Of a DNA stretch of 9,151 bases, positions 1 through 6,139 are shown one piece after another (the first letter of the stretch is position 1; every line of letters starts with the position of its first letter). The notes beneath the pieces were generated by a model. It saw only the letters and a list, made by a program, of their open reading frames with translations, had not been told where the DNA came from and did no database searches. Both the position numbers and the translations under genes were made by a program. The DNA is from DAOLCO01 sp964612555. Lineage in GTDB: Bacteria; Bdellovibrionota_C; UBA2361; SZUA-149; DAOLCO01. Location of the stretch: NCBI GenBank assembly GCA_964612555.1, contig CAZTBW010000017.1, positions 1-9,151 of the forward strand. Reading direction: 5' to 3'.

Positions 1-60
1 TCGTGGAAATCCCCTCGTCCTGGCGACCTTGCCGACCGCTGGAGTGTACCACGCACTCAT
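1..60 (-). CDS. Possible 5' end of a divergent gene (partial, unidentified)
   Basis: Read on the minus strand, an ATG at 60-58 opens a frame that stays open for 20 codons to the window edge (it begins MSAWYTPAVGKV). A TAG lies in the same frame seven codons upstream of the ATG, so the frame is confined to start here. An AGGG (plus strand 67-70) sits 6 bases upstream at normal Shine-Dalgarno spacing. I do not recognise the peptide and it is too short to place in a family. If real, the gene is divergent from the lacI-type regulator and shares the roughly 240-base control region, so it could belong to the same regulon. The competing plus-strand frame from GTG at 3 to the stop at 185 has no convincing protein character. 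Confidence 0.3.
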   Translation of the reverse strand, partial: MSAWYTPAVGKVARTRGFPR

Positions 61-159
61 TGCCAGCCCTGACGCCTGTCGCTACGGCCGACGTTGCTGA
101 TCGGTGGCTTGTCTCACCACAGCATGCATTTCCAGACAAACGTGCAATTCGTATCGCGC

Positions 160-188
160 TTGACAGCAGTGAGCTTGTCATTTAGTGT
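160..188 (+). promoter_or_regulatory. Candidate sigma-70 promoter for the operon
   Basis: A perfect -35 hexamer TTGACA (160-165) is followed after exactly 17 bases by TAGTGT (183-188), which matches three of six positions of the TATAAT consensus. The expected transcription start is near 195, which would leave a leader of about 110 bases before the regulator gene. The -10 element lies inside the palindromic operator candidate at 182-201, so a bound repressor would block polymerase. The weak -10 keeps confidence moderate. Confidence 0.45.
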
Positions 189-201
189 AACGTTCTACTA
201 A
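182..201. promoter_or_regulatory. Operator-like palindrome O1 (LacI family type)
   Basis: The 20-base site TTAGTGTAACGTTCTACTAA is an imperfect palindrome in which 16 of 20 positions pair (outer TTAGT with ACTAA, core AACGTT). The central CG step flanked by A/T pairs is typical of LacI/GalR-family operators. It overlaps the proposed -10 box. Its reverse complement matches a second site at 270-289 at 17 of 20 positions, which argues against chance. That the adjacent LacI-type protein binds it is inference. Confidence 0.6.
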
Positions 202-269
202 GGAACCACTCGGCCACGCTACGACACTTCGTGCGCAAATCAGCTGCCATATTCACTAGTGGTCGAACT

Positions 270-289
270 TCGGTAGAACGTAACACTAA
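270..289. promoter_or_regulatory. Second operator-like site O2, inverted copy of O1
   Basis: The site TCGGTAGAACGTAACACTAA matches the reverse complement of O1 at 17 of 20 positions. Its own dyad symmetry is poor: only the right half (CGTAACACTAA) resembles the strong O1 half-site. It sits 88 bases downstream of O1, centre to centre, and ends 17 bases before the chosen regulator ATG. It could be an auxiliary operator for looping or a roadblock on the leader. 88 bases is about 8.4 helical turns, so the two sites would not be exactly in phase. Confidence 0.5.
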
Positions 290-306
290 CCAGGACGATG
301 CAGTTT

Positions 307-1383
307 ATGGCGAACCGGCCGGTAACAATCCAGGAAGTTGCAGCACTGGCCGGAACTTCTACGAGCACGGTCTCCAACCTTCTCAACGGTCGAGTCGACC
401 GAATGCGCCCTGCGACACGAGAGCGGATCGAGTTGGCCATGAAGCAACTCGGCTATCAGGCGAACCAGGCGGCCCGACAGTTGAAAACTGGGCAAGCTCC
501 TATCGTCGGACTCGTGATCCCTTCGGTTGCCAATCCCTTTTGGGGGTCGTTTGTTCAGGCAGTTGAAGAGGCGTCCATGGCGCGGGGGTACCAGGTCCTT
601 CTCGGCAACGGTGGGCGCGATCCCCAACTCGAACAACGATACGCCGAGGCGCTTTGGGGAAATGGCGTCCGTGGCATGATCTTCGGGTCATCTCCACTAT
701 CACTCGACTACATCCTGCGCCTGGTGGAGCGAGGGCTCCACGTTGTGGTGTTTGACCGCCGTCTTCCTGGTGGCGACGCGATGCCCCAGTCCCGAATTGA
801 TGGCATCAGCGTCGACAACGTTCAGGGCGGATATCTCGCTACCAACCACTTGCTCGATCTCGGTCATCGCCGAATAGGCTTCATCTCTGGCCCGCTGAAA
901 ACATCGAGTCGACTGGAACGCTTCGAGGGGTATCGCAATGCCCTGATCGATGCGGGTATCCGGTTTGACCATGAACTCTTTTGGGAAGGCACGGGCTACA
1001 CCGGCATCGGCGATGTCGAGGGGGCAGAAATCGGACGCGATGGCGCGCGCGCGTTGCTCGCCGGTTCACGACCTCCGACCGGCATCGTCACGATGAACGA
1101 TATGTACGCGCTCGGAGCCTACGCCGGTGTCAGCGACGCAGGGTTGAGGATTCCACACGATGTGTCCATCGTCGGCTTCGACGACATTGCTATGGCTGAG
1201 ATAGCCAATCCCCCATTGACCACCATGCGCCAGCCCCTGAAAGACATGATGACCAAAGCGGTCAACACCTTGATCGATCGACTTGAACGCATCACCGATG
1301 CACCGGCTCAGGTGATGACGGTCCCCACCGAAATCATTGTTCGGCAATCAACTGCACCACCCTCGATCGTGGAGGAGTCGTGA
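307..1383 (+). CDS. LacI/GalR-family transcriptional repressor
   Basis: This protein of about 358 residues has the standard LacI plan. Residues 7-29 (TIQEVAALAGTSTSTVSNLL and on) form the DNA-binding helix-turn-helix. Residues 50-59 (YQANQAARQL) match the hinge helix that inserts into the operator minor groove. From about residue 66 a periplasmic-binding-protein-like effector domain follows, with landmarks IVGLVIPSVANPFW, GHRRIGFISGP, RFEGYRNAL and VSIVGFDDIAMAEIANPPLTT. It should bind a sugar or intermediate in the cytoplasm and release DNA. It is the first gene of the cluster and reads the same way as the catabolic genes, so autoregulation through the sites at 182-201 and 270-289 is likely. 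The start is uncertain: AGGA at 292-295 is only 2 bases from ATG 298 and 11 from ATG 307. I chose 307 because it gives the usual short lead before the helix-turn-helix; 298 adds three residues. Confidence 0.93.
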   Translation: MANRPVTIQEVAALAGTSTSTVSNLLNGRVDRMRPATRERIELAMKQLGYQANQAARQLKTGQAPIVGLVIPSVANPFWGSFVQAVEEASMARGYQVLLGNGGRDPQLEQRYAEALWGNGVRGMIFGSSPLSLDYILRLVERGLHVVVFDRRLPGGDAMPQSRIDGISVDNVQGGYLATNHLLDLGHRRIGFISGPLKTSSRLERFEGYRNALIDAGIRFDHELFWEGTGYTGIGDVEGAEIGRDGARALLAGSRPPTGIVTMNDMYALGAYAGVSDAGLRIPHDVSIVGFDDIAMAEIANPPLTTMRQPLKDMMTKAVNTLIDRLERITDAPAQVMTVPTEIIVRQSTAPPSIVEES

Positions 1384-1407
1384 TGTCGGAACGCTGATGT
1401 CCGGAAC
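1381..1407 (+). repeat. Imperfect 14-base tandem direct repeat after the regulator
   Basis: TGATGTCGGAAC (1381-1392) is repeated as TGATGTCCGGAAC (1395-1407), differing by one inserted C. The first copy begins with the TGA stop of the regulator. The repeat fills half of the 50-base gap before the TIM-barrel gene. The second copy contains the palindrome TCCGGA. It may be a small duplication scar or a protein-binding site; nothing in the sequence decides. Confidence 0.55.
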
Positions 1408-1433
1408 TCATTGAATTGCCCCCAGGAGTCATC

Positions 1434-2255
1434 ATGCAACTCGTTCTCTTCACCAAACTCTTTCTTGGTCAGTCCATTGAGGAAGTCGGCGCCGTCGGCG
1501 GCCGGCTGGGATTTGACGGCATCGATCTGTTGGTTCGGCCCGGATTTCAGGTGGAACCCTCCAATCCCGATGGCATCAGAGCGGCAGTAGATCGACTCAA
1601 GCTGGACGGTCTGAGTGTGCCGATGGCCACCACGGACCTTACCGACCCGGCGGCCATCGATACTCCGCGTCTCTTCAGCAGTTTTGCCGAAAACGGGATC
1701 AAGGTTGTCCGCCTCGGTTACTGGAAATATGACCCGGCAATTGGCTATCTCTCGCTTCTGGACACGGCCCGACGGCAACTGGATGAGTTGGCCACACTCG
1801 CCGAAGCGGCTGGTATCACGCTCACGATTCAATTGCACGGGGGCACGATTCACGGTTCCGGAGCGCAGACGGCAGGTCTCCTGCAAGGGCACGACCCCAG
1901 GATTCTGGGCGTCTATCCAGATCCCGGCAACCAGACGGTGCAGGACGGGCGGGAAGACTGGCGTTTCACTTTCGACATTCTCAAACCCTGGATCAACACC
2001 GTCGGTGTCAAGAACGGGGGCTGGTTCCCCTCGACCCTGGCTGACTCCGGTCAGCGGCGCTGGCATTCCGACTGGTTGGGGCTTGCCGATGGCATGGTGC
2101 CCTGGGATGAGATCGTTGGGCATCTGGTTTCCACGACGTTTGATGGGCTGCTGACCCTCCACAGTCATTACGAAGTTCCATATCCACAGGTTCTGGATCA
2201 GACCGCACTCGACCTCAACTACATCAAGCGATTGATCGCGGAAAGTGGGACATAG
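1434..2255 (+). CDS. Sugar isomerase/epimerase-like TIM-barrel protein (xylose isomerase-like, AP endonuclease family 2 fold)
   Basis: A 273-residue protein of the xylose-isomerase-like TIM-barrel superfamily, whose members isomerise, epimerise, dehydrate or cleave sugars and keto-sugars, often with a divalent metal. Visible landmarks are GFDGIDLLVRPG (27-38) on the second strand, IQLHGGTIHG (132-141), GVYPDPGNQ (159-167), VGVKNGG (190-196) and the C-terminal strand GLLTLHSHYE (238-247). Likely active-site residues are H135, H140, D163, K193, H245 and E247. In classical members strand 5 supplies a metal-binding Glu; here the matching position looks like Q133, so the metal site is probably altered. 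The start is ATG 1434 because AGGAG (1424-1428) precedes it by 5 bases; an upstream in-frame TTG at 1416 would lie across that site. It is followed 2 bases later by the first SDR gene, so it is translated with the dehydrogenases. The substrate is unknown. Confidence 0.85.
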   Translation: MQLVLFTKLFLGQSIEEVGAVGGRLGFDGIDLLVRPGFQVEPSNPDGIRAAVDRLKLDGLSVPMATTDLTDPAAIDTPRLFSSFAENGIKVVRLGYWKYDPAIGYLSLLDTARRQLDELATLAEAAGITLTIQLHGGTIHGSGAQTAGLLQGHDPRILGVYPDPGNQTVQDGREDWRFTFDILKPWINTVGVKNGGWFPSTLADSGQRRWHSDWLGLADGMVPWDEIVGHLVSTTFDGLLTLHSHYEVPYPQVLDQTALDLNYIKRLIAESGT

Positions 2256-2257
2256 TC

Positions 2258-3016
2258 ATGAATCTCGAACTCCAGGACAAGGTTGTTCTCGTTACAGGTG
2301 GGGCATCCGGTATTGGCCGGGGCATCAGCAAGGCATGTGCCGGTGAAGGCGCCATCGTGGTGCTGACCTGGTTTACCAGCGAGTCTGGTGCCACCGAAAC
2401 CATCGCATCGATCGAAGCCGATGGCGGCAAGGCGCTGGCGATCCAGGCGGACCTAGCTGAACCAGGTGAAGCTGCGCGAGTATTGGATCAGATCATCTCC
2501 ACCTACGGTCACCTTGACGTGGTGGTCGCCAACTCAGGTGGATTGCTGCAACGCAGCCCAATCGAAACCTGCTCGCTCGAACTGTGGAACAAGGCTATTG
2601 CCGTCAACCTGACCAGCACGTTCCTCATCTGTCAGGCTGCCATTCCTCATCTGAAGCAGACCAAGGGCGCGATTGTGACCGTGAGCTCGCTGGCGGCACA
2701 CGATGGTGGTGGGGCCGGGTCTGGCCACTATGCGACCGCCAAGGGCGGCGTGCTGACCTTCACCCGCGCCCTGGCCAAGGAACTTGGGCCGGCTGGTGTG
2801 CGGGTCAACTCGGTCGCTCCGGGCCTGATTGGCACGCAATTCCACGACCAGTTCAGCACCGCCGAAGGGCGGCTGGCCACAGTTGGCCGAACGCCGCTGG
2901 CGCGAGAAGGCACCCCGGATGATGTCGCTTCGGCAGTCATTTTCCTTGCCTCCGAGCGGGCGTCATTCCTCACTGCTGAAGTGATCGAAGTCAACGGTGG
3001 TCAGGGGGTCTTCTAG
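2258..3016 (+). CDS. SDR-family NAD(P)-dependent oxidoreductase (first of two)
   Basis: A 252-residue classical short-chain dehydrogenase, the usual length for the FabG/glucose dehydrogenase-like group, which oxidises an alcohol or reduces a ketone using NAD(P). The cofactor motif TGGASGIG is at 13-20. The NNAG-like motif reads ANSGG at 91-95, and DL at 65-66 contacts the adenine ring. The catalytic set is N117, S143 or S144, Y158 and K162 (HYATAKGG), followed by the APG motif at 187-189. The C-terminus EVIEVNGGQGVF matches the usual G-G-x end of tetrameric SDRs. There is no acidic residue at the end of the second strand (VVLTWFTS), which hints at NADP rather than NAD, but this is weak. It starts 2 bases after the TIM-barrel stop and ends 1 base before the next SDR, so the genes are coupled. 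A role in oxidising the imported sugar or an intermediate is inference. Confidence 0.9.
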   Translation: MNLELQDKVVLVTGGASGIGRGISKACAGEGAIVVLTWFTSESGATETIASIEADGGKALAIQADLAEPGEAARVLDQIISTYGHLDVVVANSGGLLQRSPIETCSLELWNKAIAVNLTSTFLICQAAIPHLKQTKGAIVTVSSLAAHDGGGAGSGHYATAKGGVLTFTRALAKELGPAGVRVNSVAPGLIGTQFHDQFSTAEGRLATVGRTPLAREGTPDDVASAVIFLASERASFLTAEVIEVNGGQGVF

Positions 3017-3017
3017 G

Positions 3018-3746
3018 ATGACCGAGCGCACCCTTGAAGGAACAAGCATTGTCATCGCGGGCGCGGGCAGTGGCATGGGGCGAGCAACGGCTGTTGCAGC
3101 GGCTCAGGCTGGCGCACACCTGGTTCTGATCTCCCAATCGTCGGCTGCCGAGGACGTGGCGACCGATATTCGCAATAGCGGTGGGGAGGCCACCGCTGTG
3201 GTGGCCGACATGACCGATTCGGCGGTGGCTCAGGCAGCCATTGCCGAGACGCACCAACGCCTGGGCCGGATTGACGCCCTGGTCAACACCATTGGCAAGA
3301 ACATCAAGCAACGTGCCCTGAGTGACCTGACGCCAGACAGCTGGAATGACATGGTCGCAGTCAACCTGACTGCCGCCTTCAACGTCACTCAGTCGGTCGT
3401 GCCGTACATGCGCGAGCAGGGTGACGGATTGATCATCCACGTCTCGTCAAGCGCCGCCAGGAAACCGGACGCCTCAGGCGTCTCGTACCAGGCCACAAAG
3501 TCAGCTGTCGTCGGGCTCGCCCATGGCACGAGGGAAGAGGAGCGCCAGAACGGCATCCGCACCTCGGTGATTTTCCCGGGCATGACCGACACGCCACTCG
3601 TGCTCAATCGCCCCACACCCACACCACCGGAGATTCTGGCGCAGGCGCTTCAACCCGAGGATGTAGCAGCCGCAGTGCTCTTCATCCTCAATCTTCCGGC
3701 GCGTGCCATGGTGCCGGAACTCGTGCTCTACCCGAGCAGACTGTAA
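3018..3746 (+). CDS. SDR-family oxidoreductase (second of two)
   Basis: A 242-residue SDR, slightly short, with only moderate resemblance to its upstream neighbour, so the pair is not a recent duplication. The nucleotide motif is AGAGSGMG (14-21). The usual NNAG stretch is replaced by VNTIG (89-93). The catalytic residues are present: N116, S144, Y157 and K161 (YQATK). The C-terminus (ALQPEDVAAAVLFILNLPARAMVPELVLYPSRL) has the D-V-A-x-A-V helix common to SDRs that act on polar ketones. The start is ATG 3018, one base after the preceding stop, with AGGGGG at 3003-3008 as ribosome binding site; the in-frame GTG at 2997 would sit inside the previous gene without a site. It may run a second redox step on the same intermediate, for example a ketone reduction after an oxidation by a neighbour. 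Confidence 0.88.
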   Translation: MTERTLEGTSIVIAGAGSGMGRATAVAAAQAGAHLVLISQSSAAEDVATDIRNSGGEATAVVADMTDSAVAQAAIAETHQRLGRIDALVNTIGKNIKQRALSDLTPDSWNDMVAVNLTAAFNVTQSVVPYMREQGDGLIIHVSSSAARKPDASGVSYQATKSAVVGLAHGTREEERQNGIRTSVIFPGMTDTPLVLNRPTPTPPEILAQALQPEDVAAAVLFILNLPARAMVPELVLYPSRL

Positions 3747-3758
3747 GTGGGAGCCGAG

Positions 3759-4727
3759 ATGAACGACACCGTTCGCGTGGCCATGATTGGCGCCGGCAAC
3801 ATGGCACAAAAAGTGCACTATCCGTCGCTGGCTGCCTTTGAAGACGTCGAGATTGCGGCAGTTTGCGAACTGGATCCCGCACGATTGGACCAGGTCACCG
3901 ACAGGTACACCATCACGGGCCGCTACAGCGACTATCGGAAGATGGTCGAAGAGGTGAGGCCCGATGCGGTCTATTCGATCGGCCCACCGCAGTACATGTA
4001 CGACACCTGGGTCTGGCTCTTGCAGCAGGGGGTCAACCTCTTTGTCGAGAAGCCTCTTGGCCTGACACCCCACCAGACCGCCAACCTGGTGGCGTTGGCA
4101 AATCAATCCGGGTCGATTACCCAGGTTGGCTTTCAACGTCGGACGACGCCAATGTCTGTGGCCATGCGTGATGCTTGTCTTGAACGCGGACCGATCCGCC
4201 ATGCAGTCGTGCGCTTCTACAAGAACGATCCACGCCCTTTCACCAATGCGGTCGACCACATGCTCGACGACGGCACGCACGCCATCGACACCTTGCGCTG
4301 GCTATGTGGGGGAGAGGTCATCGACATCCAGTCTGCAGTTCGCCGGACAGATGTTCCTGACATCAACTTCATCACCGCCACTTTGACGTTCGACACCGGG
4401 GCAACCGGCATCCTCCTCGCAAGCTGGACCAGCGGACGCCGCATCTTTTCGATCGAGATGCACGCGCCAGGGATCTGCGCCGAGCTCGACACCGAGGGGA
4501 ACGGCCGCCTGTTTGCCGATGGCGACACCATTGGCCTGCCCTGCAACAGCCAGGAAATAGCCAGCAGCGACGAGTTCTTCGTCTACGGCGGATTCCAGGC
4601 CAAAAGCCGGGAGTTCATCGATGCCATTCGGCTCGGCACGCTGCCGTCGTCCCACTTCGGTGACGCCTGGAAAACCATGGATATCGCCCACCGCATCATC
4701 GCGCAGGCGACGATCGCGGGAGTCTAG
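3759..4727 (+). CDS. Gfo/Idh/MocA-family oxidoreductase
   Basis: A 322-residue member of the family that includes glucose-fructose oxidoreductase and inositol 2-dehydrogenase, which oxidise sugars, inositols and amino sugars with NAD(P). The N-terminal Rossmann domain has the motif IGAGNMA at 10-16 (G11, G13, A16) and the signature EKPLGLT at 97-103, where K98 is the usual catalytic lysine. The C-terminal substrate domain shows DDGTHAIDTLRWL at 170-182, with H174 and D177 in the classic D-x-x-x-H-x-x-D layout. ATG 3759 is preceded by GGGAG (3748-3752) at 6 bases; the in-frame GTG at 3747 overlaps that site and is less likely. It begins 12 bases after the SDR stop. It is the last catabolic gene before an 86-base gap and the transporter. 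The pairing with a TIM-barrel partner resembles oxidise-then-cleave or isomerise systems, but the actual substrate cannot be read. Confidence 0.92.
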   Translation: MNDTVRVAMIGAGNMAQKVHYPSLAAFEDVEIAAVCELDPARLDQVTDRYTITGRYSDYRKMVEEVRPDAVYSIGPPQYMYDTWVWLLQQGVNLFVEKPLGLTPHQTANLVALANQSGSITQVGFQRRTTPMSVAMRDACLERGPIRHAVVRFYKNDPRPFTNAVDHMLDDGTHAIDTLRWLCGGEVIDIQSAVRRTDVPDINFITATLTFDTGATGILLASWTSGRRIFSIEMHAPGICAELDTEGNGRLFADGDTIGLPCNSQEIASSDEFFVYGGFQAKSREFIDAIRLGTLPSSHFGDAWKTMDIAHRIIAQATIAGV

Positions 4728-4813
4728 TCGCCCGCATATGGAAAGGAGTGATTGCGTATCTCTTCGGGACCACTGCTACCTCAGTACGCGATACGACAGT
4801 CAGGGAGCCTAAC
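4728..4813 (+). other. Intercistronic leader before the binding-protein gene
   Basis: This 86-base gap separates the dehydrogenase genes from the transporter genes. It contains a strong Shine-Dalgarno-like GGAAAGGAG at 4740-4748 that has no well-spaced ATG or GTG after it, then the functional AGGGAG (4802-4807) before the TTG start at 4814. A weak inverted repeat, CGTATC (4755-4760) and GATACG (4790-4795), spans the middle. No clear promoter or terminator was found. Confidence 0.45.
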
Positions 4814-6133
4814 TTGACCACCAAGCACAATTCCCCATCGCCAACCCTCGGTACCACGCACATTTCTCGCCGCAATCTGGTGGCTGGAGCCACCACGGCG
4901 GCGGCCTCGGCCGCCTTCCTGCCAGGTGTCTGGAATCCGCGCCGGTCGATGGCGGCCCAGGTATCCGGGGACCTTTCGATGCGCATCTTCCCATTTGGCC
5001 CCGGAGTGGAGGACCTCTACGCTTCCTTCAAATCCGAGTTCGAGGCAGAGAATCCGGGAGTCTCGGTGACCATTGACCTGCAACCGTGGGACAACCGCTA
5101 TCCCAAGCTCCTGGCTGATCTCGCCGCTGGCCAGGGACCGGATGTGTTCTTCATCACCACCGATGTCCTGATTCGCTTTGCGGAGGCGAACGCCATCGTT
5201 CCGGCTCAGGAGTACGTACCGGCCGACGTATTTGGCGGCTACGAACAATCGTATATCGACGAAGTCACCCTCGACGGCTCTACATGGTTCGTGCCATACG
5301 ACCGAGAGGTGATGCTCTACGCGGCGAATCTTGACCTCATGGAGCAGGCTGGCTGGGATACATCAACCTTGCCGGAGACCTGGGATGACGTGCGATCGCT
5401 GAGCCAGGCGGTTCAGGATCTGGGCGATCCCTTCCTGACCGGATTTGGGTACAGCGCTTCGGGATCATCCCTCAACACCACGTTCTACCCCTATCTGTAC
5501 CAGGCAGGCGGGCGACCAATCAGCGAAGACGGTTCGTCGGCAACCTTCAATAGCGCCGAAGGCGTCGAGACGCTGGACTTCATCGTTGAGCTCTTCGACA
5601 ACGGCTGGTCAGACCCGGCTTATCTACAGCCGATCGATGCCGGTCAGGATCCGTTCACGCTCGGTTACCAAGCACTCTCCAACAACATGTTCGTCAACGG
5701 ACTGCTCCAACTGCGCCAGAATGCGCCCGATCTCAACTACGCCATTAGCCCGCTCCTGACCAACCGCGAGAAGTGGGGATTTGGTGGCATGCGCTCGTGG
5801 GCGCTGTCCGAGTCCTCTTCAAACAAGGAAGCGGCCGGGCTGCTGCTTGAGTTCCTGGCACGTCCCGAGAACGCGAAGCGCCACGGTGAACTGGCTGGCA
5901 CCTTCCCGGCGCTTGAGGCTGCCCGCGAAAACATCTTTGCCGACGACGCCGAGATTGCCAGCCTGGCAGAGAATCTGCCATTCATCTTCGGTGAGCAGAA
6001 GCACAAATACGGCCGCGACCTGATGCCGCTCGTGGTGCCGGAAATCCAGGCCGCCATCATTGGCGAGAAGGATTCACAACAGGCGCTGGACGATGCCGCA
6101 GCAGCGGTTGACGACTTGTTCGCGCAGGGATAA
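4814..6133 (+). CDS. ABC transporter extracellular solute-binding protein, family 1, Tat-exported
   Basis: A 439-residue sugar-binding protein of the MalE/UgpB type, which captures the ligand outside the membrane and delivers it to the two permeases encoded just downstream. The N-terminus has a twin-arginine signal: I-SRRNLVAGAT at 17-27, a small-residue-rich hydrophobic stretch to about 39, and a probable peptidase site near SMAAQV (45-50). There is no cysteine anywhere in the protein, so it cannot be a lipoprotein. The mature part begins with a typical beta strand (LSMRIFPFGPG) and contains the family pattern YPKLLADLAAGQGPDVFFI at about 96-114, where the ligand-binding lobe opens. The start is a TTG, chosen because AGGGAG (4802-4807) lies 6 bases upstream and the Tat motif then falls at residue 18. 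An in-frame GTG at 4748 would add 22 residues but overlaps its own upstream purine run. The ligand is presumably a saccharide. Confidence 0.92.
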   Translation: MTTKHNSPSPTLGTTHISRRNLVAGATTAAASAAFLPGVWNPRRSMAAQVSGDLSMRIFPFGPGVEDLYASFKSEFEAENPGVSVTIDLQPWDNRYPKLLADLAAGQGPDVFFITTDVLIRFAEANAIVPAQEYVPADVFGGYEQSYIDEVTLDGSTWFVPYDREVMLYAANLDLMEQAGWDTSTLPETWDDVRSLSQAVQDLGDPFLTGFGYSASGSSLNTTFYPYLYQAGGRPISEDGSSATFNSAEGVETLDFIVELFDNGWSDPAYLQPIDAGQDPFTLGYQALSNNMFVNGLLQLRQNAPDLNYAISPLLTNREKWGFGGMRSWALSESSSNKEAAGLLLEFLARPENAKRHGELAGTFPALEAARENIFADDAEIASLAENLPFIFGEQKHKYGRDLMPLVVPEIQAAIIGEKDSQQALDDAAAAVDDLFAQG

Positions 6134-6139
6134 TGCTGC

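Larger units (their letters stand above)
61..306. promoter_or_regulatory. Control region of the operon
   Basis: This stretch has no convincing gene. It carries a TTGACA-type promoter, a symmetric operator-like site over its -10 region, a second related site just before the regulator start, and a perfect 8-base palindrome CACTAGTG at 254-261. A small inverted repeat, TGACA (161-165) and TGTCA (176-180), lies within the promoter spacer. The layout fits a LacI-family repressor that controls itself and the genes behind it. Confidence 0.6.

Noticed and set aside
3..185. Plus-strand 60-codon frame from GTG upstream of the control region
   Set aside because: No ribosome binding site is visible before the GTG, the peptide has no recognisable character, and its end overlaps the promoter and operator. 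The minus-strand frame at 60-1 is the better candidate here.
1308..2168. Long minus-strand frame (286 codons) opposite the TIM-barrel gene
   Set aside because: It is a shadow of the plus-strand gene, which has clear family motifs and a good ribosome binding site. The minus-strand product has no recognisable domain.
3501..4280. Minus-strand frame (259 codons) opposite the second SDR and the Gfo/Idh/MocA gene
   Set aside because: It crosses two well-supported genes and carries no family motif; an antisense shadow.
4738..4812. 24-codon frame from ATG 4738 in the gap before the binding-protein gene
   Set aside because: The nearest purine-rich site is about 17 bases upstream, too far away, and the peptide has no run of one amino acid that would suggest attenuation.
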